64,000 nt of DNA from Fallopia convolvulus (lineage: Eukaryota > Streptophyta > Magnoliopsida > Caryophyllales > Polygonaceae): NCBI GenBank assembly GCA_964016875.1, contig OZ024728.1, positions 28,009,328 through 28,073,327 on the forward strand. The letters are read 5' to 3'. Position numbers and translations under genes: made by a program. The notes below the pieces were generated by a model that had not been told where the DNA came from, did not search any database, and worked only from the letters and a program-made list of their open reading frames with translations. Positions 1 to 11,478 of the stretch are shown in pieces (position 1 is the first letter of the stretch; each line of letters opens with the position of its first letter).

Positions 1-295
1 GAATATTTCGAATATTTCAATTCATGGGAAATTTAAACACTTCTTTAGAAAGAGCAAATTAAAACTCATACCATTACAATTTGTTAGTAATCTTAGACTT
101 GTTTTATAAGCTCACATGTGCTAAGAGAAAAACTTTAGGGCCTTTAATAGGACCAAGAAAATGAAAAATATAAAGTAAAGTTTTAACCTATTAACTTTCA
201 AATCCTTGACTTCCTTCACTACGTCTTCATGTCATAGAAACTAAGGAGGTTCTATATTAACGCCTTTTCCTTTCTTTCCCTTCCTCAGATACACC
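1..295 (+). other. Untranslated leader of the first Tekay-type element
   Basis: There is no ORF here. A stretch near 138-165 (TTTAATAGGACCAAGAAAATG) has a close match in the leader of the second Tekay-type element near 20960-20980, so the leader is shared by the two copies. It leads into the ATG of the acidic ORF at 296. Confidence 0.6.
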
Positions 296-1474
296 ATGGT
301 TAGCCCGATAAACAACCACCCTGGAAACCACGCCAACGGAGACCGCTTTGGGATGCAGGCTCCGAACCCCTATTTCCCCTACTATGACGATGAGCACGAG
401 GAAGATCAGCCCGGAGTCAATATGGAAATTGATCAAGTCGGAGATCCGTGGGAGGAGTCGGAAGAAGATCCCGAGGAGGACCCCAACCTCCCTATCGAGA
501 TTCCCGAAGATGATCTCGCACCGGCTGGATTGCCCCCGTCTCCAGTATACGAGCCCGAGGGTTACCCCTCGGAGGATGAGGAAATGGCACCGGGATATGA
601 ACCCGAGGACTACTCCGATGAAGAGAATGAAGAGTTGGTGCCCGAGTACCAACAAGAGGCAATAGTACCCGAGCTCGACTTTGAGAACGGGGAAAATGAA
701 GAAGTGAACGATGAGGAGTTTGAACTTCTATGGCAGGCCCAAGCTGAGTGGGATGCCATGAATGAGGCGGATCAAGAGTTTGAGGAGTTTGAGGAAGAGG
801 ATTCGGACGGGGTGGTCATTGACCCCGAGACACCACCAGCGCCACCACCAGTAATGGATTATGTGCCACCAGCTCCCATGCCACCTATGATAGAGGTTCC
901 GAGGGTCATGTCGTCCACAAGTCGAATCCCAAGGGTGGAGGTAGTTTCACCTCCCCGAGCGCCCGAACCCGAAGGGCCAATGCCACCGATGTCACACTTT
1001 TGGTGCGAAGAGGACGAGGCTCTCCTCCGACATCTTCAATTAGAATCCAACAACATGGAGGAGAGATTCTACGGACCACCCTCACTATTCGAGCGAGCTA
1101 GGCAAGCACCTAGGGAGGTTCAGATGGAAGGGTTCACCACAAGGGAGGAGGGTGAATCGTCTAACCACCGAGCTCGACGACCTTTGGTGAACGCTCCACC
1201 ACCTTCCGGTGTCGTACCCACCAGAAGACGCAGGGTGAACCGTGGCCTGCTGGAGAGCCACCGCAACGAGTGGATCCTCGAGACAAAGAGGGAGCGAGAG
1301 GAAAGGCTCCAACTCAGGATCTGCATCGCGGAGCTTCAGGCCCGCGAAAACCGTCGCTATCGTAGAATAGAGCAAGCCAACTTGCTCCTTAGCAACGACT
1401 CGGGGATCATTGACGACACTCTCTTCGAGGAAGGATTCCTCGATACTTACACCGACCGTATCGAGTTCCCTTAG
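296..1474 (+). CDS. Acidic extra ORF upstream of gag ('ORF0')
   Basis: This is an open frame of 392 codons between the leader and gag, ending 242 bases before the gag ATG. Residues 1-180 are extremely rich in Glu, Asp and Pro; residues 180-300 are Pro-rich with scattered Arg. The last ~80 residues are charged and probably helical (REREERLQLRICIAELQA), then RRIEQANLLL, then an acidic end with FLDTY. The same C-terminal pattern (RRQIEQANLVL, FLDKY) occurs in the broken ORF at 21609-22412 of the second Tekay-type element, at the same place before gag. Two diverged elements therefore share it, which argues against chance. I recognise no known domain. Tekay/Del elements usually start directly with gag; Ogre/Tat elements have an ORF1 before gag but no similarity is claimed. 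Function unknown. The frame is intact although gag and pol are broken. Confidence 0.75.
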   Translation: MVSPINNHPGNHANGDRFGMQAPNPYFPYYDDEHEEDQPGVNMEIDQVGDPWEESEEDPEEDPNLPIEIPEDDLAPAGLPPSPVYEPEGYPSEDEEMAPGYEPEDYSDEENEELVPEYQQEAIVPELDFENGENEEVNDEEFELLWQAQAEWDAMNEADQEFEEFEEEDSDGVVIDPETPPAPPPVMDYVPPAPMPPMIEVPRVMSSTSRIPRVEVVSPPRAPEPEGPMPPMSHFWCEEDEALLRHLQLESNNMEERFYGPPSLFERARQAPREVQMEGFTTREEGESSNHRARRPLVNAPPPSGVVPTRRRRVNRGLLESHRNEWILETKREREERLQLRICIAELQARENRRYRRIEQANLLLSNDSGIIDDTLFEEGFLDTYTDRIEFP

Positions 1475-1716
1475 TATTGTATTTCCCTTTCCAAGAAGTG
1501 AGCTTAGACCACTTCTTTCGACTTCATTTTGTATCTAGGAAGTCGACTCGGATTAGCTTTCTTGCTTATGTTAAAAAACGGCTTAAGATATAAAAGCCCT
1601 TGTACTTTTCCTTATGAAACTATTAATGAAATTTCCTTTTCAGCCATTAGCACTTGCGTATCCATTCTTACCTATATTACTGAGTTAACAAATGAAACTA
1701 AACTTAAAACGTTCAG
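1475..1716 (+). other. Spacer between ORF0 and gag
   Basis: This is a non-coding stretch rich in T. Its first ~80 bases (a 'gtgagct...ccacttc...cgacttcattttgt' layout) have a recognisable counterpart after ORF0 of the second Tekay-type element (about 22415-22500), so the spacer is part of the element. No splice signal was identified with confidence. Confidence 0.5.
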
Positions 1717-2835
1717 ATGGTCAACACTAGAGCTACTAACCGCAGTCCTACCCATGCTGGGGAAGGCCATGACGAGAGCGAGTTCGAAGTCAGAGGCGGA
1801 CCTCGGATTAACCCGCCCCCTGCTCCTGTGGCTCCCTTAACTTTTAATGCGGAAATCGTGGCCGCATTACGCACCCTTGTGCAACAACTAATCCGTGAAG
1901 AAATTTCGGCTGCGGCACCTAAACCTGCGAACCTAGAAGCACCAGAAGAAGTGCCAGAAGAAGTGCTAGAAGAGGTGCATGAGGAAATAGCTCAAGTGGA
2001 AAAAGCCATCCCCGAAAAGCAAACTGTGATCAGCTTCACCGAGGGAATCAAGGCATTCAACGCCATGAAGCCTGACGCGTACGACGGAACTGGAGACCCG
2101 TCAGGAGTACAATACTGGTTCTCTCATATGGAGCGACTCCTGCGTAACATACCATGCTCGGAAGCAAATAAGGTGCACATGGCTGCACTAAAATTAAAAG
2201 ATGAAGCAGGCGAATGGTGGGAGAGCTCCAGTTTATCCAGCCGCCCAGATTTGAGTTGGACTATGTTCAAGAACAAGATGATGCGCAGATTCTTCACGGA
2301 ATCCATGCGAGATGAAAAACTGGATGAGTTCCACTCCCCGAAGCTGCATGGGTTGAACGTGCTGGAAAGGGCTAAGAAGTTTAATCACTTGCTGCAGTAT
2401 GCTGATGAAGAGATCACCACGGAAAAGCAGAAGATCAAACACTTTCACCGCTGGATGAGTGATCACATCAAACCTTGGATGGCAAACCGCTCCTTCACAA
2501 CCTTGGAGGAGTACGTGGATCATGCACATAAAATGGAGTCGACTCTTAAGGTTCCCGAGCGCAAGAAGTTTGGTGGAGGAAAGCCTCATCACTCCAGTCA
2601 CAGTGGGTTTAAGAGGCCAACATCACCGCAAGGATCTCAGTGGTCAAAGAAAAGCAAGCACAAGGCTTCGTCAGTTGGTACAAGACCGAGCCTTGGGGGC
2701 TGAATCCACAAAGACCCCAATCGTCTGCCACAACTGTGCCGAACCCGGGCACATAAACCGGAAGGTCCCAAGCCCCCAAGGAAATGTTACAACTGCAAAA
2801 AAGATGGACACCTCCGACAATTCTGCAGGCAACCA
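1717..2835 (+). pseudogene. gag: gag polyprotein of Tekay-type element (frameshifted)
   Basis: Gag forms the particle shell and binds element RNA. The frame opening at 1717 (MVNTRATNRSP) gives an acidic linker and then the Ty3 gag core: FNAMKPDAYDGTGDP, W-F-S-H-M-E, A-A-L-K-L-K-D-E-A-G-E-W-W, and a FNHLLQYADEEITTEKQK segment. It stops at 2701-2703. Two CCHC zinc knuckles follow, but not in one frame. The first (CHNCAEPGHINRK, about 2726-2765) lies in the pol frame and has lost its last Cys. The second (CYNCKKDGHLRQFC, about 2785-2826) lies back in the gag frame. At least two small indels therefore break gag. The pol-frame ORF that nominally opens at 2459 overlaps gag out of frame; its first ~80 residues are probably not real. 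Confidence 0.85.
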
Positions 2836-2839
2836 GCAA

Positions 2840-5800
2840 ATTCAGCAGGTCAAACCCGCGAACACTGTGTCACAGCGCCCACAAGCTTCGAACAAGCCAG
2901 CAGGAACCACTTCGGTCCAGTCCACAGCTCACCAGAAAGGCAAGGGGCCTATGCATTCGCAGGGTCAAGGACAGAGATTGTATGAGATGCGCACCACTGA
3001 CAAGCCAGAAGAACCCATTTGCCAAGGTACCCTCCATATCCGCTCTAAAGATGTGTTTATACTCTTCGATTCCGGTGCTTCCCATTCCTTCATATCCGAA
3101 AAGTGCGTAGAACTTTTAGGATTAGATAACCTCGAGGAGTGTGAACCGTTCATAGTAAACCTTCCAAATGGAGAAAAGATAATAGGGGCAAGACAGTTAG
3201 GTAGATTTCCTCTATGCATTCAAGGAGGAATCTGCCACTCCAACTTGATATGCATCCCGATGGATCCCTACGACATCATTCTCGGAAGAGATTGGTTGTC
3301 TCAGCATGGAGCAATAATCGATTTCTACACCCGAGCTGTAACCATCAACTCTGGAGGGAAACACGTTTGCAGATTCAAGGGAAAGCGAGAAGAAGAAAAC
3401 GGAAAAGTGATCAACGCCATGAAGGCCGGGAAGTTACTCCGACAGGGCTATGTTGGGTATCTTTGTTACCTCGAGCCAACGGAGAAAAAGGTCGTGGATA
3501 TCCAGGAGATCCCTGTAGCCCGAGAATTCCCCGACGTTTTCCCAGAAGAACTCCCCGGATTACCTCCTCGACGAGAAGTCGAGTTTTCAATAAGCCTTGA
3601 GCCTGGAACCACCCCAATCTCTAAGGCGCCCTACAGAATGGCCCCGCTAGAGATGAAAGAACTCAAGAGTCAGCTCGAAGAACAGCTTGAGAAAGGTTAC
3701 ATCCGACCGAGTGCTTCACCCTGGGGAGCGCCTGTGCTATTTGTGAAGAAGAAGGACGGAACTTTCCGTTTATGCATCGACTACAGGGAGCTGAACAAAG
3801 TCACTATCAAGAACAAGTATCCTCTTCCGAGGATAGACGACCTCTTAGACCAACTCCGAGGTGCAAAGGTTTTCTCCAAAATCGATCTGAGATCAGGTTA
3901 TCACCAGCTTCGGATCCGCGAAGAGGACATTCCGAAGACGGCGTTCCTCACCCGCTATGGCCATTACGAGTTTGTGGTGATGCCATTCGGACTGACGAAC
4001 GCTCCTGCGTTGTTCATGGATCTGATGCATCGATGCTTCCATGAATACCTCGACAAATTTGTCATCGTCTTCATTGACGACATCCTAATCTACTCCGGGA
4101 ATCGAGCAGAGCATGAAGAACACCTCCGAATTGTGCTACAGATCCTAAGGCACAATCAACTCTACGCCAAATTGTCCAAGTGTGACTTATGGCTTAAAGA
4201 AGTGGCCTTTCTAGGCCATGTTATCAATCAATACGGAGTGATGGTAGACCCAAAGAAGATTGAAGCAGTCTCAGAATGGAAGCAACCAAAGAATGTAACG
4301 GAAATTCGCAGCTTCCTAGGACTTGCAGGGTATTACCGAAGATTCGTCGAAGGATTCTCAAAGATCGCCCTACCAATGACGAAGTTACTCCGGAAGACCC
4401 ACAAGAAGTTTGTGTGGGACGAAAAGTGTGAAGAAAGCTTTCAAGAGCTCAAGAAGCGTCTCACAAGCGCCCCAGTTTTGACTCTGTCAGATGGACACGA
4501 CGGCTATGTGGTCTACAGTGATGCCTCAAAGCAAGGCTTGGGATGCGTGCTCATGCAGAATGGGAAGGTGATCGCCTACGCGTCCTGACAACTCAAGGTC
4601 TACGAAGTGAACTATCCGACACACGACCTCGAACTAACAACAGTGGTGTTTGCCTTAAAAATCTGGCGACACTACTTGTACGGGGTCAAATGTCAGATCT
4701 ATACTGACCACAAGAGCTTGAAGTATGTGTTCACCCAGAAGGAACTGAACATGAGACAGAGAAGATGGCTGGAACTATTAAAAGACTACGACATCGAACT
4801 GCTCTACCATCCGGGTAAAGCTAACGTCGTAGCAGACGCTCTCAGTCGTCAGACACAACAAGAGGGCATGATCGCAATGCTAACGACCCAGCCAAAGCTG
4901 CAACAAGAACTGATCAGAGAAGGCATCGAGGTCTGGTTTGAAAGACAGCAAGGTTGTCTCAACACCTTGGAAATCCAATCCGATTTGCTAACAGAGATTA
5001 AAGAAAAGCAAACTGAGGACATCAAGCTGATCAGAATAAGCGGCGAAGTACAAGAAGGCAAGGCACCAGGGTTCGTCATTCAAGATGACGGTTCCCTATG
5101 GTTTCAAAACCGGATTTGTGTGCCAGCAGTGGACGAGCTCCGAAAGATCATCTTAAAGGAAGCCCACTCATCTTCCTACTCAGTACACCCAGGAGCAAGT
5201 AAAATGTACAAGGATGTACGTAGAAATTTCTGGTGGCCAAACCTGAAGCAAGACGTCGCAGAGTTCATATCTAAATGCTTGGTTTGCCAGAAAGTAAAGA
5301 TCGAACACCGAAGACCTGGAGGAAAGTTGCAATCCCTTTCCGTGCCAGAATGGAAGTGGGAAGATATAGCAATGGATTTTGTGACCGATCTGCCCAAGAC
5401 CCAAAAGCAGAAAGATTCTATCTGGGTCATCGTGGATCGACTCACCAAGAGCGCCCACTTCATCCCCATCCAAAAGAAGTGGAAGGCTCCAAAGCTAGCA
5501 ACAGTTTTCGTTAAGGAAATAGTCTGCCTCCATGGGACCCCTAAGACGATCATCTCCGATCGAGACGGTCGCTTCATGGCCTCTTTCTAGAAAGGACTAC
5601 ACAAGGCCATGGGCACAGAACTGAAATTCAGCACAACTTTCCATCCTCAAACGGATGGTCAATCAGAAAGGACCATCCAAACTCTTGAGGACATGCTTCG
5701 GGCATGTGTGCTAGACCGCACAACAAGCTGGGATGACAGCTTGCACCTTATAGAATTCACCTACAATAATTGTTGGCATTCCTCCATCAAGATGGCTCCC

Positions 5801-6415
5801 TTTGAAGCTTTATACGGCCGGAAATGTCGTTCCCTGCTTTGCTGGGACGATAACGCCGACAAGATTCTTCTGGGTCCTGACCTACTAGAGCAAACTGCCT
5901 CCGAAGTCGCCCGCATCCGTCAGAGAATGTTGACCGCTCAGAGTCGACAGAAGTCTTATGCCGATCTGAAGAGAAGAGACATTGAGTTTACAGAAGGAGA
6001 TAAAGTTTTCGTCAAAGTATCTCCTTCAAAGGGCGTTTTCCGCTTCGGAAAGCGAGGCAAGCTCAACCCTCGCTATGTAGGACCCTTCGAAATCCTTGAG
6101 AGAGTCGGCAATCTGGCCTATCGAGTTGCTCTACCGCCATCTGCTCACCCTGTGCACAATGTGTTCCATGTGTCACTCTTAAGGAAGTATGTGCCCGACG
6201 AATCTCACGTGATCAACTTCGACGATGTCGAAATCCAATCGGATGGCACTTACGAAGAGAGACCACTCAAGATTGTAGAGCACCGAGTTAAGCAATTGCG
6301 CAACAAAGAAGTACCTTTAGTCCGAGTACTCTGGTCCAAAGATGGCAACGAGGGTACAACTTGGGAAACCGAGCAAGACATGCAGAGGCGTTTCCCAGAG
6401 TTAATGTCTTCTTGA
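2840..6415 (+). pseudogene. pol: pol polyprotein: protease-RT-RNase H-integrase-chromodomain (two nonsense codons)
   Basis: All parts lie in one frame. Aspartic protease: LFDSGASHSF at about 3060-3090. Reverse transcriptase: LCIDYRELNKVT near 3775 and catalytic FIDDILIYS at 4070-4096. RNase H: YSDASKQGLG near 4513 and TDHKSLKYVF near 4703. Integrase: HHCC finger (His near 5163 and 5187, C-L-V-C near 5277-5290), then the D,D,E core in MDFVTDLP (5373), SDRDGRF (5557) and TIQTLEDM (5676). A GKRGKLNPRYVGPFEIL motif lies near 6045, and a chromodomain-like tail with VRVLWSKDGNEGTTWE ends at 6415. Stop codons interrupt at 4586-4588 (where family members have Arg) and 5588-5590 (where family members have Trp). 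Both fit C-to-T type changes. The reading frame is otherwise well kept, so death is fairly recent. Confidence 0.95.
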
Positions 6416-6563
6416 ACGTCACTAGTATGATCTTTTTAAGGGGGTACTAGACCCCGTAGTCCCTCATAGGTTGTGAGTCTTGTAATTGCTTTTGTCTCTA
6501 CATCTCGGTACCGCCCTACTTTTCTCTAGTTTCGGGGACGAAACTAAATTAAGGGGGTACTAT
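6416..6563 (+). promoter_or_regulatory. 3' untranslated region with two polypurine-tract copies
   Basis: A tract AAGGGGGTACTA occurs at about 6438-6449, and again at 6551-6562 directly before the LTR. The second is the expected plus-strand primer. Between them is a conserved stretch containing TTTCGGGGACGAAACTAA. The second Tekay-type element has the same arrangement at 25357-25487. Confidence 0.75.
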
Positions 6564-6870
6564 TGTAATATCCGCGATATTCCAAGAATTTTAAAACCCA
6601 ATTATAATATAATATTTATTATAATAAATTATTTTCTTTTCCCTAATTAAAAAGGGGGATTTCTAAATATCATATTAACTTCTATTATCTCTTTTAAAAA
6701 GAGATTATCAAGAAAATTAAAATAAATAAAATTCAATAGATTGTATGAAGAGCTTAAATTAATAAAGAGGGCATTAATTAAAAATAATATCTTTTAGAGA
6801 TTGAATTTATTTTATAAAATAAATTACATAAAGGCCTAAAAATCTAGTTACAAGCTTTGTAAAAAGGAAT

Positions 6871-6950
6871 GCAAGAGCCGGGATTTGAACCCGAGACCTC
6901 TTGCAAACTCAACCCACACGCCCCCTCTCCAATCCCGCTAGACCAATTGC
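6871..6950 (-). other. Antisense tRNA-like sequence in LTR U3
   Basis: Read on the minus strand it has an A-box-like TGGTCTAGCGGG, a B-box-like GGTTCAAATCC, and GCAAGAG...CTCTTGC that could pair as a stem around the T-arm. No clean cloverleaf or anticodon can be assigned, so it is not called a tRNA gene. A related sequence sits at the same LTR position in the second Tekay-type element. Confidence 0.6.
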
Positions 6951-7227
6951 AATTTCTTACTCCTTCTCCCAACCTTTTTAATTAATAGCAATTAATCCCT
7001 TCTTCCCCCAAAAGTGAACATCAGACAATAGTCTGATAGAAGTGATGTGATGGAAATTTTGGCCATTGCATGCTACCTTCACCTCCCTTTGCTTGTTGAA
7101 TCTCCATTCTTACCTCACCCTCTCATCACCATTGAAGAAGCACACAAAGGGCCAATGGTTGAGCACTCCCTCCACCACCATTGGTGAATCCTCCATGGCA
7201 TGGATCCATGGCTCCTCCCAAGTTGCC

Positions 7228-7238
7228 TATAAAAAGGC
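7228..7238 (+). promoter_or_regulatory. TATA box of LTR promoter
   Basis: CTATAAAAAGG lies in the first fifth of the LTR, about 150 bases before the GC-rich pocket. The second Tekay-type element has CTATTTAAAGG at the matching place (16619 and 26210). Confidence 0.6.
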
Positions 7239-10200
7239 TCCTATTCACCCATTCTACTCACACATTCAAACTCTCCTCCCCTTCTCCTAGCATTTCACTC
7301 TCTTTGGGTTCAATAATCAGCCACATTCAAGCCTTATACCTCCATTAAAATACCACAAAAACACCACAAAATCTCCCCCTTTCTCCCCCTTGGAAGTCGT
7401 CGGACCGCCCCAGCCACCGGGAGCACCACCAGTCGCCACCGCCGAGCCTGCCGGAGCCCACGCCGGAGCCGCCGCCGCCCCTGGTCACGCCGCCCCTGTC
7501 CGCCGGTCCTCTCCCCTGCCACTTCTCCAGTATTCTGTAATACAGAATACCAAAAGTATAAAATTCTATCCTAAAATCCTATTTATCTAATTTATGTATT
7601 TATAAATTTATAAAGCTTTTATTGATTGTTAGAAATTATTTAAGAAAAATAAGAAATAAAAATATGTGAGTAGGATTTTGTTAGTTAAAAGCTAGAAACA
7701 AAGTTGAGTTACCATGGTAACTTAAGTTAAATAAAACAAATAGACAAATTTAATTGAATTTATTAGTAGCATGCTCATTCATAATATAAATAGATCCTTA
7801 TAAAATAAATGGAGCATATAAAGTTTGTAATTACCATTATCATCTTTATACAAAAATAATAACAATGTCTCTAGTAGATAAAAATTATTGCATGTCTTAA
7901 TCTATAGAAGATATTATATTTATAAAGTTGATCATAATAAATAGATTTATGAAATAAATTCTTTACTCAATAAAAATATAATTTTTAGCATACCTTTAAA
8001 GGGGAAATCATTACAAGATATAAGCTATTATTAGGATATGATAAAAGTAACTATAAAATAATATATGTTAGCCTATGATTTTGGTTATAAAATATGATAG
8101 AGATCTAAAAACTATAGTTTGACTTTGGATAGTGGTTTGATGAAAATATAATACTATTAATGAGATTATTACTAATGTCATCTATAAAAAAAATATATTA
8201 TTTTAATAATTTCTAGGTGTAGAGATTTGGCACAAGACATGAATTCTAAGTTAAAAATATCAAGTAAGATATTACAAATAATATAGGATATTATATAGCA
8301 TGAAGATGACATGCATGAAAAGAAATCTTTTAGATATAAGGAATATATTATTTTTGTAAACTACAAATATTATAATAATGGATTATGATTATGAGGTAGG
8401 ATATTGTTTTAGTCATGATTATATTTTTACAAGAAATGAGAATATTAAAGTCCATGATCGAAGATGTTTTATAGGCTTTTTAATATAAAAGGACTATAGG
8501 AATAAAATAATTAGGATTAATTTAATTTTAGTAAGTTACTTTATAAAGAAAATAGAAATTTCTAATTATGGAAACTTCCATGTAGAGGGACTATAAGTAT
8601 GACAACTTTATTTAATGTGAATTATAGAAGTGAATAAAATTCTATTAAGAAAATATTATTAATATAGTATTCTAAATAAAGGAAATAATATTCTAAGGTT
8701 CACTAAAGAATAATTGGAAAATTTAAAAGTAATATTTTAAATTAAGATAAGTACATAAAAGGGTTAAAGTGATTTTCCTATAATTTAAGGAAAACTTATA
8801 ATTTTATAAGAATAATAATTCAAGGCAAAGTATAATATTTTATGAAATTTTACTTGTTTACTTATAGTAAAGAAATATCAATAAAGTTAAAAGAGATTAT
8901 TTTAATAAAGGTTTTATGGAATAATAAGGATATTACAAAACCAAAATAATAATAAAGGAATATTATTATTTTAAGGAAAATAACTTTCTAAATTATTATC
9001 TTAATAATTTAGAATTTCAACTCTCTTATAAAATATTATAAGAGGCAATTCCAACCTTAGGAAGAAAATCATGATTTAAAGCTCGCTCGTAAATTTTCGT
9101 GTCGATAGGTCGGAATCCTCGCTCGTAGTCGGAAATCGCATAAGTTTCATCAAAGCTCATTTGTTAGAACTCTCAAAGCTAAGGCAAGTGGAATTTCCCC
9201 TTGTGCCCTTTTATATTCGTCTACATGATAATTATCGATGTTGGGAACAACTTGTATGCTTAAATTAAAATGAACCTAGGAAATAGCGATTTCTAGAAAT
9301 AACGACTATTGTTAGCATAGTACGCTTTATATTCTCTTGTTAGGATTATATATGCTAGTGTGTTTGTTATCTTGATTGGTTACGATCTCGCTTAGAGATC
9401 AATCTCGAATAAACTAGTGAGGGGAGCGGGTTAGTCGACGCCTCTATATAACCTTACTAAGTCGTACGTCCATACGACTTTCGGGATCATGATCCCATCC
9501 GCTCCGATTGCAAGGAGGGATGTGCGCACTCTATCTAAGTGCCGGGAAACTGAAGTTCTCCCCCCGAGTGGCTCGGATTATCCGTGTCCCACCACTCTCT
9601 ATTGAAAAATCATTAACAAAGTCGAATATCTTTCGTCACTATATAACATAAGTGCCAATGCACATTTAAGATACCAAAACCGGACCGATCCCAAATGATC
9701 GATCCGGCTCTCGGTCCGCTCAGAGCGCGAGAGGTTGTTACTTGTATGAATTAATAAACGTTCCCAACATACTTTCGAAATCCTAAAGTAGTCTACAATC
9801 TAGTAGCTCTTCTATCGCTTATCGAGTTATCTTTGTCTAAGATATATTCTCCTTCGAACCATGAAAACTCCACATAAACAAGCCTTATCGTATAGCCCAT
9901 TCATAAACACAACCTTATTATTTCTTTTGACAATGATTGAAATTACCGAAATACCCTCGGGAAGTTCCATTCCCGCTTGCTTAGTCTCCTAGACTAATTC
10001 TTCTTTCCGCATTTTTGCCTGGCATTCTATCGCCCCTCGCGAATTATGTCAGAACCCAGGAATCCTAGCAAGGCGTAAGGTGAAGTGAAGTGAAGGAAGG
10101 TCAAAGATCCGTCAAGATGCATTTATCATTTCCTTTTGGTTTTAATATCGTTTTGTTGACTGAACAAGATGTTTTCGTTATTTGATTTCAAGTACCTTTA

Positions 10201-10390
10201 ATTATGAAGACAATGTAAGACGTTTTTAAGAACCAAGTCTCCTTCGGGAGCATCTTTTCTATTTTATGAATTATGCTTATTTCCGCTTTAATAATGTTCT
10301 ATATCATTCTAAAAGCCTTGGGTGACCTTGGACGGTAAAGTCCGAGGTCACTGGCGGTAATACCCAGTGTTGCAAAATAGGGGTGTTACA

Positions 10391-11318
10391 TCGAGACCCG
10401 AGACCGCGGGTAATGCCGGATCCGCGTACGCCGAAAGATTGAAGGACCCGCGATCGCGGGTCGTTGTTTCCGCGCGCCGACTTTCGCTTTATTCTATCTT
10501 TATTTATATTTATTATATCTAGTTTTATTTCGGTAGTTTCTACTGTTTAAGCCTAGTTTTGTAGCATACTTTGAGATCTAGCATACTTTTGGAGACTTTT
10601 ATTTTAACTTAGTTTTATTTCTATTATTATGGAGAACTAATCTTCCTTGGAGTTTGTTTGATCAAGGAAGTCTTTTTATTGAATTCGTGAGATTCTTGTA
10701 ACTTTTCTATCCTTTGGTTAATATCAACTCTCTTGTTTTAATTCTATGATCTATGTTTGATTTTATGAGCCTAATCAACTTGTTTGATTGACTTAGATCT
10801 ACTGTTTGGATTAGGTTTGATTGTTGTATGTGCAATCTTATTTATCCTTGAAATAACTCTTTTCCAGGACCGTCGTTTGGAATTGAGAAAGAGTATTTGA
10901 TGATTATTTTATGCATGAGACTCGTTGTTTGATTGCACGAATTGATTTCCTTTTATCCTTAATACTTTGCATGATTTGAATTAAGTGTCCTTGTTCATAT
11001 CATGATTTCGCTTGGACCGTGGACAAGCGGAAATCTTTTATAAGGATTGGAATTAACCTAGGAATTATAGAAAAGTGGATGAATCAATGATCGAATGATT
11101 TAAAAAGGTGGAATTGATTGAATGAACTCTGCTTTCCTTTTATTGATTTGAAACCTAATATTGTTGCTTGCTTAAACCCCAAAACCCCTGTTTTGTTCTT
11201 TGCTGATTGTTCAGAATACCGATTCTCTTGGGTTCGATCCCTTACTTGCATGCTATGCTTGGTTTGTAATTTAGGGTAATTTATTTTTGATCTCGACACA
11301 ACAACTTTAGTCGAGTCA
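10391..11318 (+). repeat. 5' LTR remnant of gag-only Athila-like element
   Basis: This non-coding sequence lies between the Tekay LTR end and the primer site. It has GC palindromes at its start (a perfect 18-bp one at 10445-10462) and then T-rich sequence. The true LTR start is outside or displaced by the Tekay insertion. The right end is placed at the CA just before the primer site and is uncertain by some bases. Confidence 0.6.
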
Positions 11319-11323
11319 AATTT

Positions 11324-11341
11324 TGGCGCCGTTGCCGGGGA
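11324..11341 (+). promoter_or_regulatory. Primer binding site, tRNA-Asp type
   Basis: TGGCGCCGTTGCCGGGGA is the standard Athila/Tat-type site complementary to the 3' end of tRNA-Asp. It lies 138 bases before the likely gag start. Confidence 0.9.
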
Positions 11342-11478
11342 ATCGGTTTTAATTTTCTGTTCAATCGGCATTTCTGGACGAACCCGCGCTCGCGGCTCGA
11401 AGCCGCGCCCGCGGTTTGATACCAGCACTCGCGGTTTGTTTCGTCTCGGAAATCCCGAATCTGGTAAGAACCTATCTT

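Larger units (their letters stand above)
1..10390 (+). mobile_element. Tekay/Del-type Ty3/gypsy retrotransposon, 5' end outside window
   Basis: The element holds, in order, a leader, an acidic extra ORF, gag, pol (protease, RT, RNase H, integrase, chromodomain-like tail), a polypurine tract and a 3' LTR. The pol domain order and the chromodomain-like end of integrase are those of plant chromoviruses of the Tekay/Del lineage. The 5' LTR and primer site lie left of base 1. The right boundary is sharp: the LTR ends in GTGTTACA at 10390, followed by Athila-like LTR sequence, so it seems to have inserted there. The right copy of the 5-bp target duplication would be 10391-10395 (tcgag); the left copy is not in view. 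The element is dead (frameshifts and nonsense codons). Confidence 0.9.
6564..10390 (+). repeat. 3' LTR of first Tekay-type element (3827 bp)
   Basis: It starts TGTAATATCC just after the polypurine tract and ends GGGGTGTTACA, an inverted TGTAACA-like end typical of this group. In order it has a U3 with an antisense tRNA-like sequence (6871-6950), a TATA box (7228), a GC-rich pocket (about 7380-7520), a very AT-rich middle (7560-9060) with no genes, and a conserved 3' third (about 9080-10390). The 3' third contains AATAAACGTTCCCAAC near 9753 and GGTCACTGGCGGTAATACCC near 10347. That 3' third is highly similar to the LTR ends of the second Tekay-type element; the middle is not. Confidence 0.9.

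Noticed and set aside
257..655. 132-codon minus-strand ORF opposite ORF0
   Set aside because: It is the shadow of a strongly Glu/Asp-biased ORF; hydrophobic content comes from the reverse complement of acidic codons.
6871..6950. A genuine tRNA gene
   Set aside because: A and B boxes are present, but no consistent acceptor stem plus anticodon arm can be drawn; it is better called tRNA-like.
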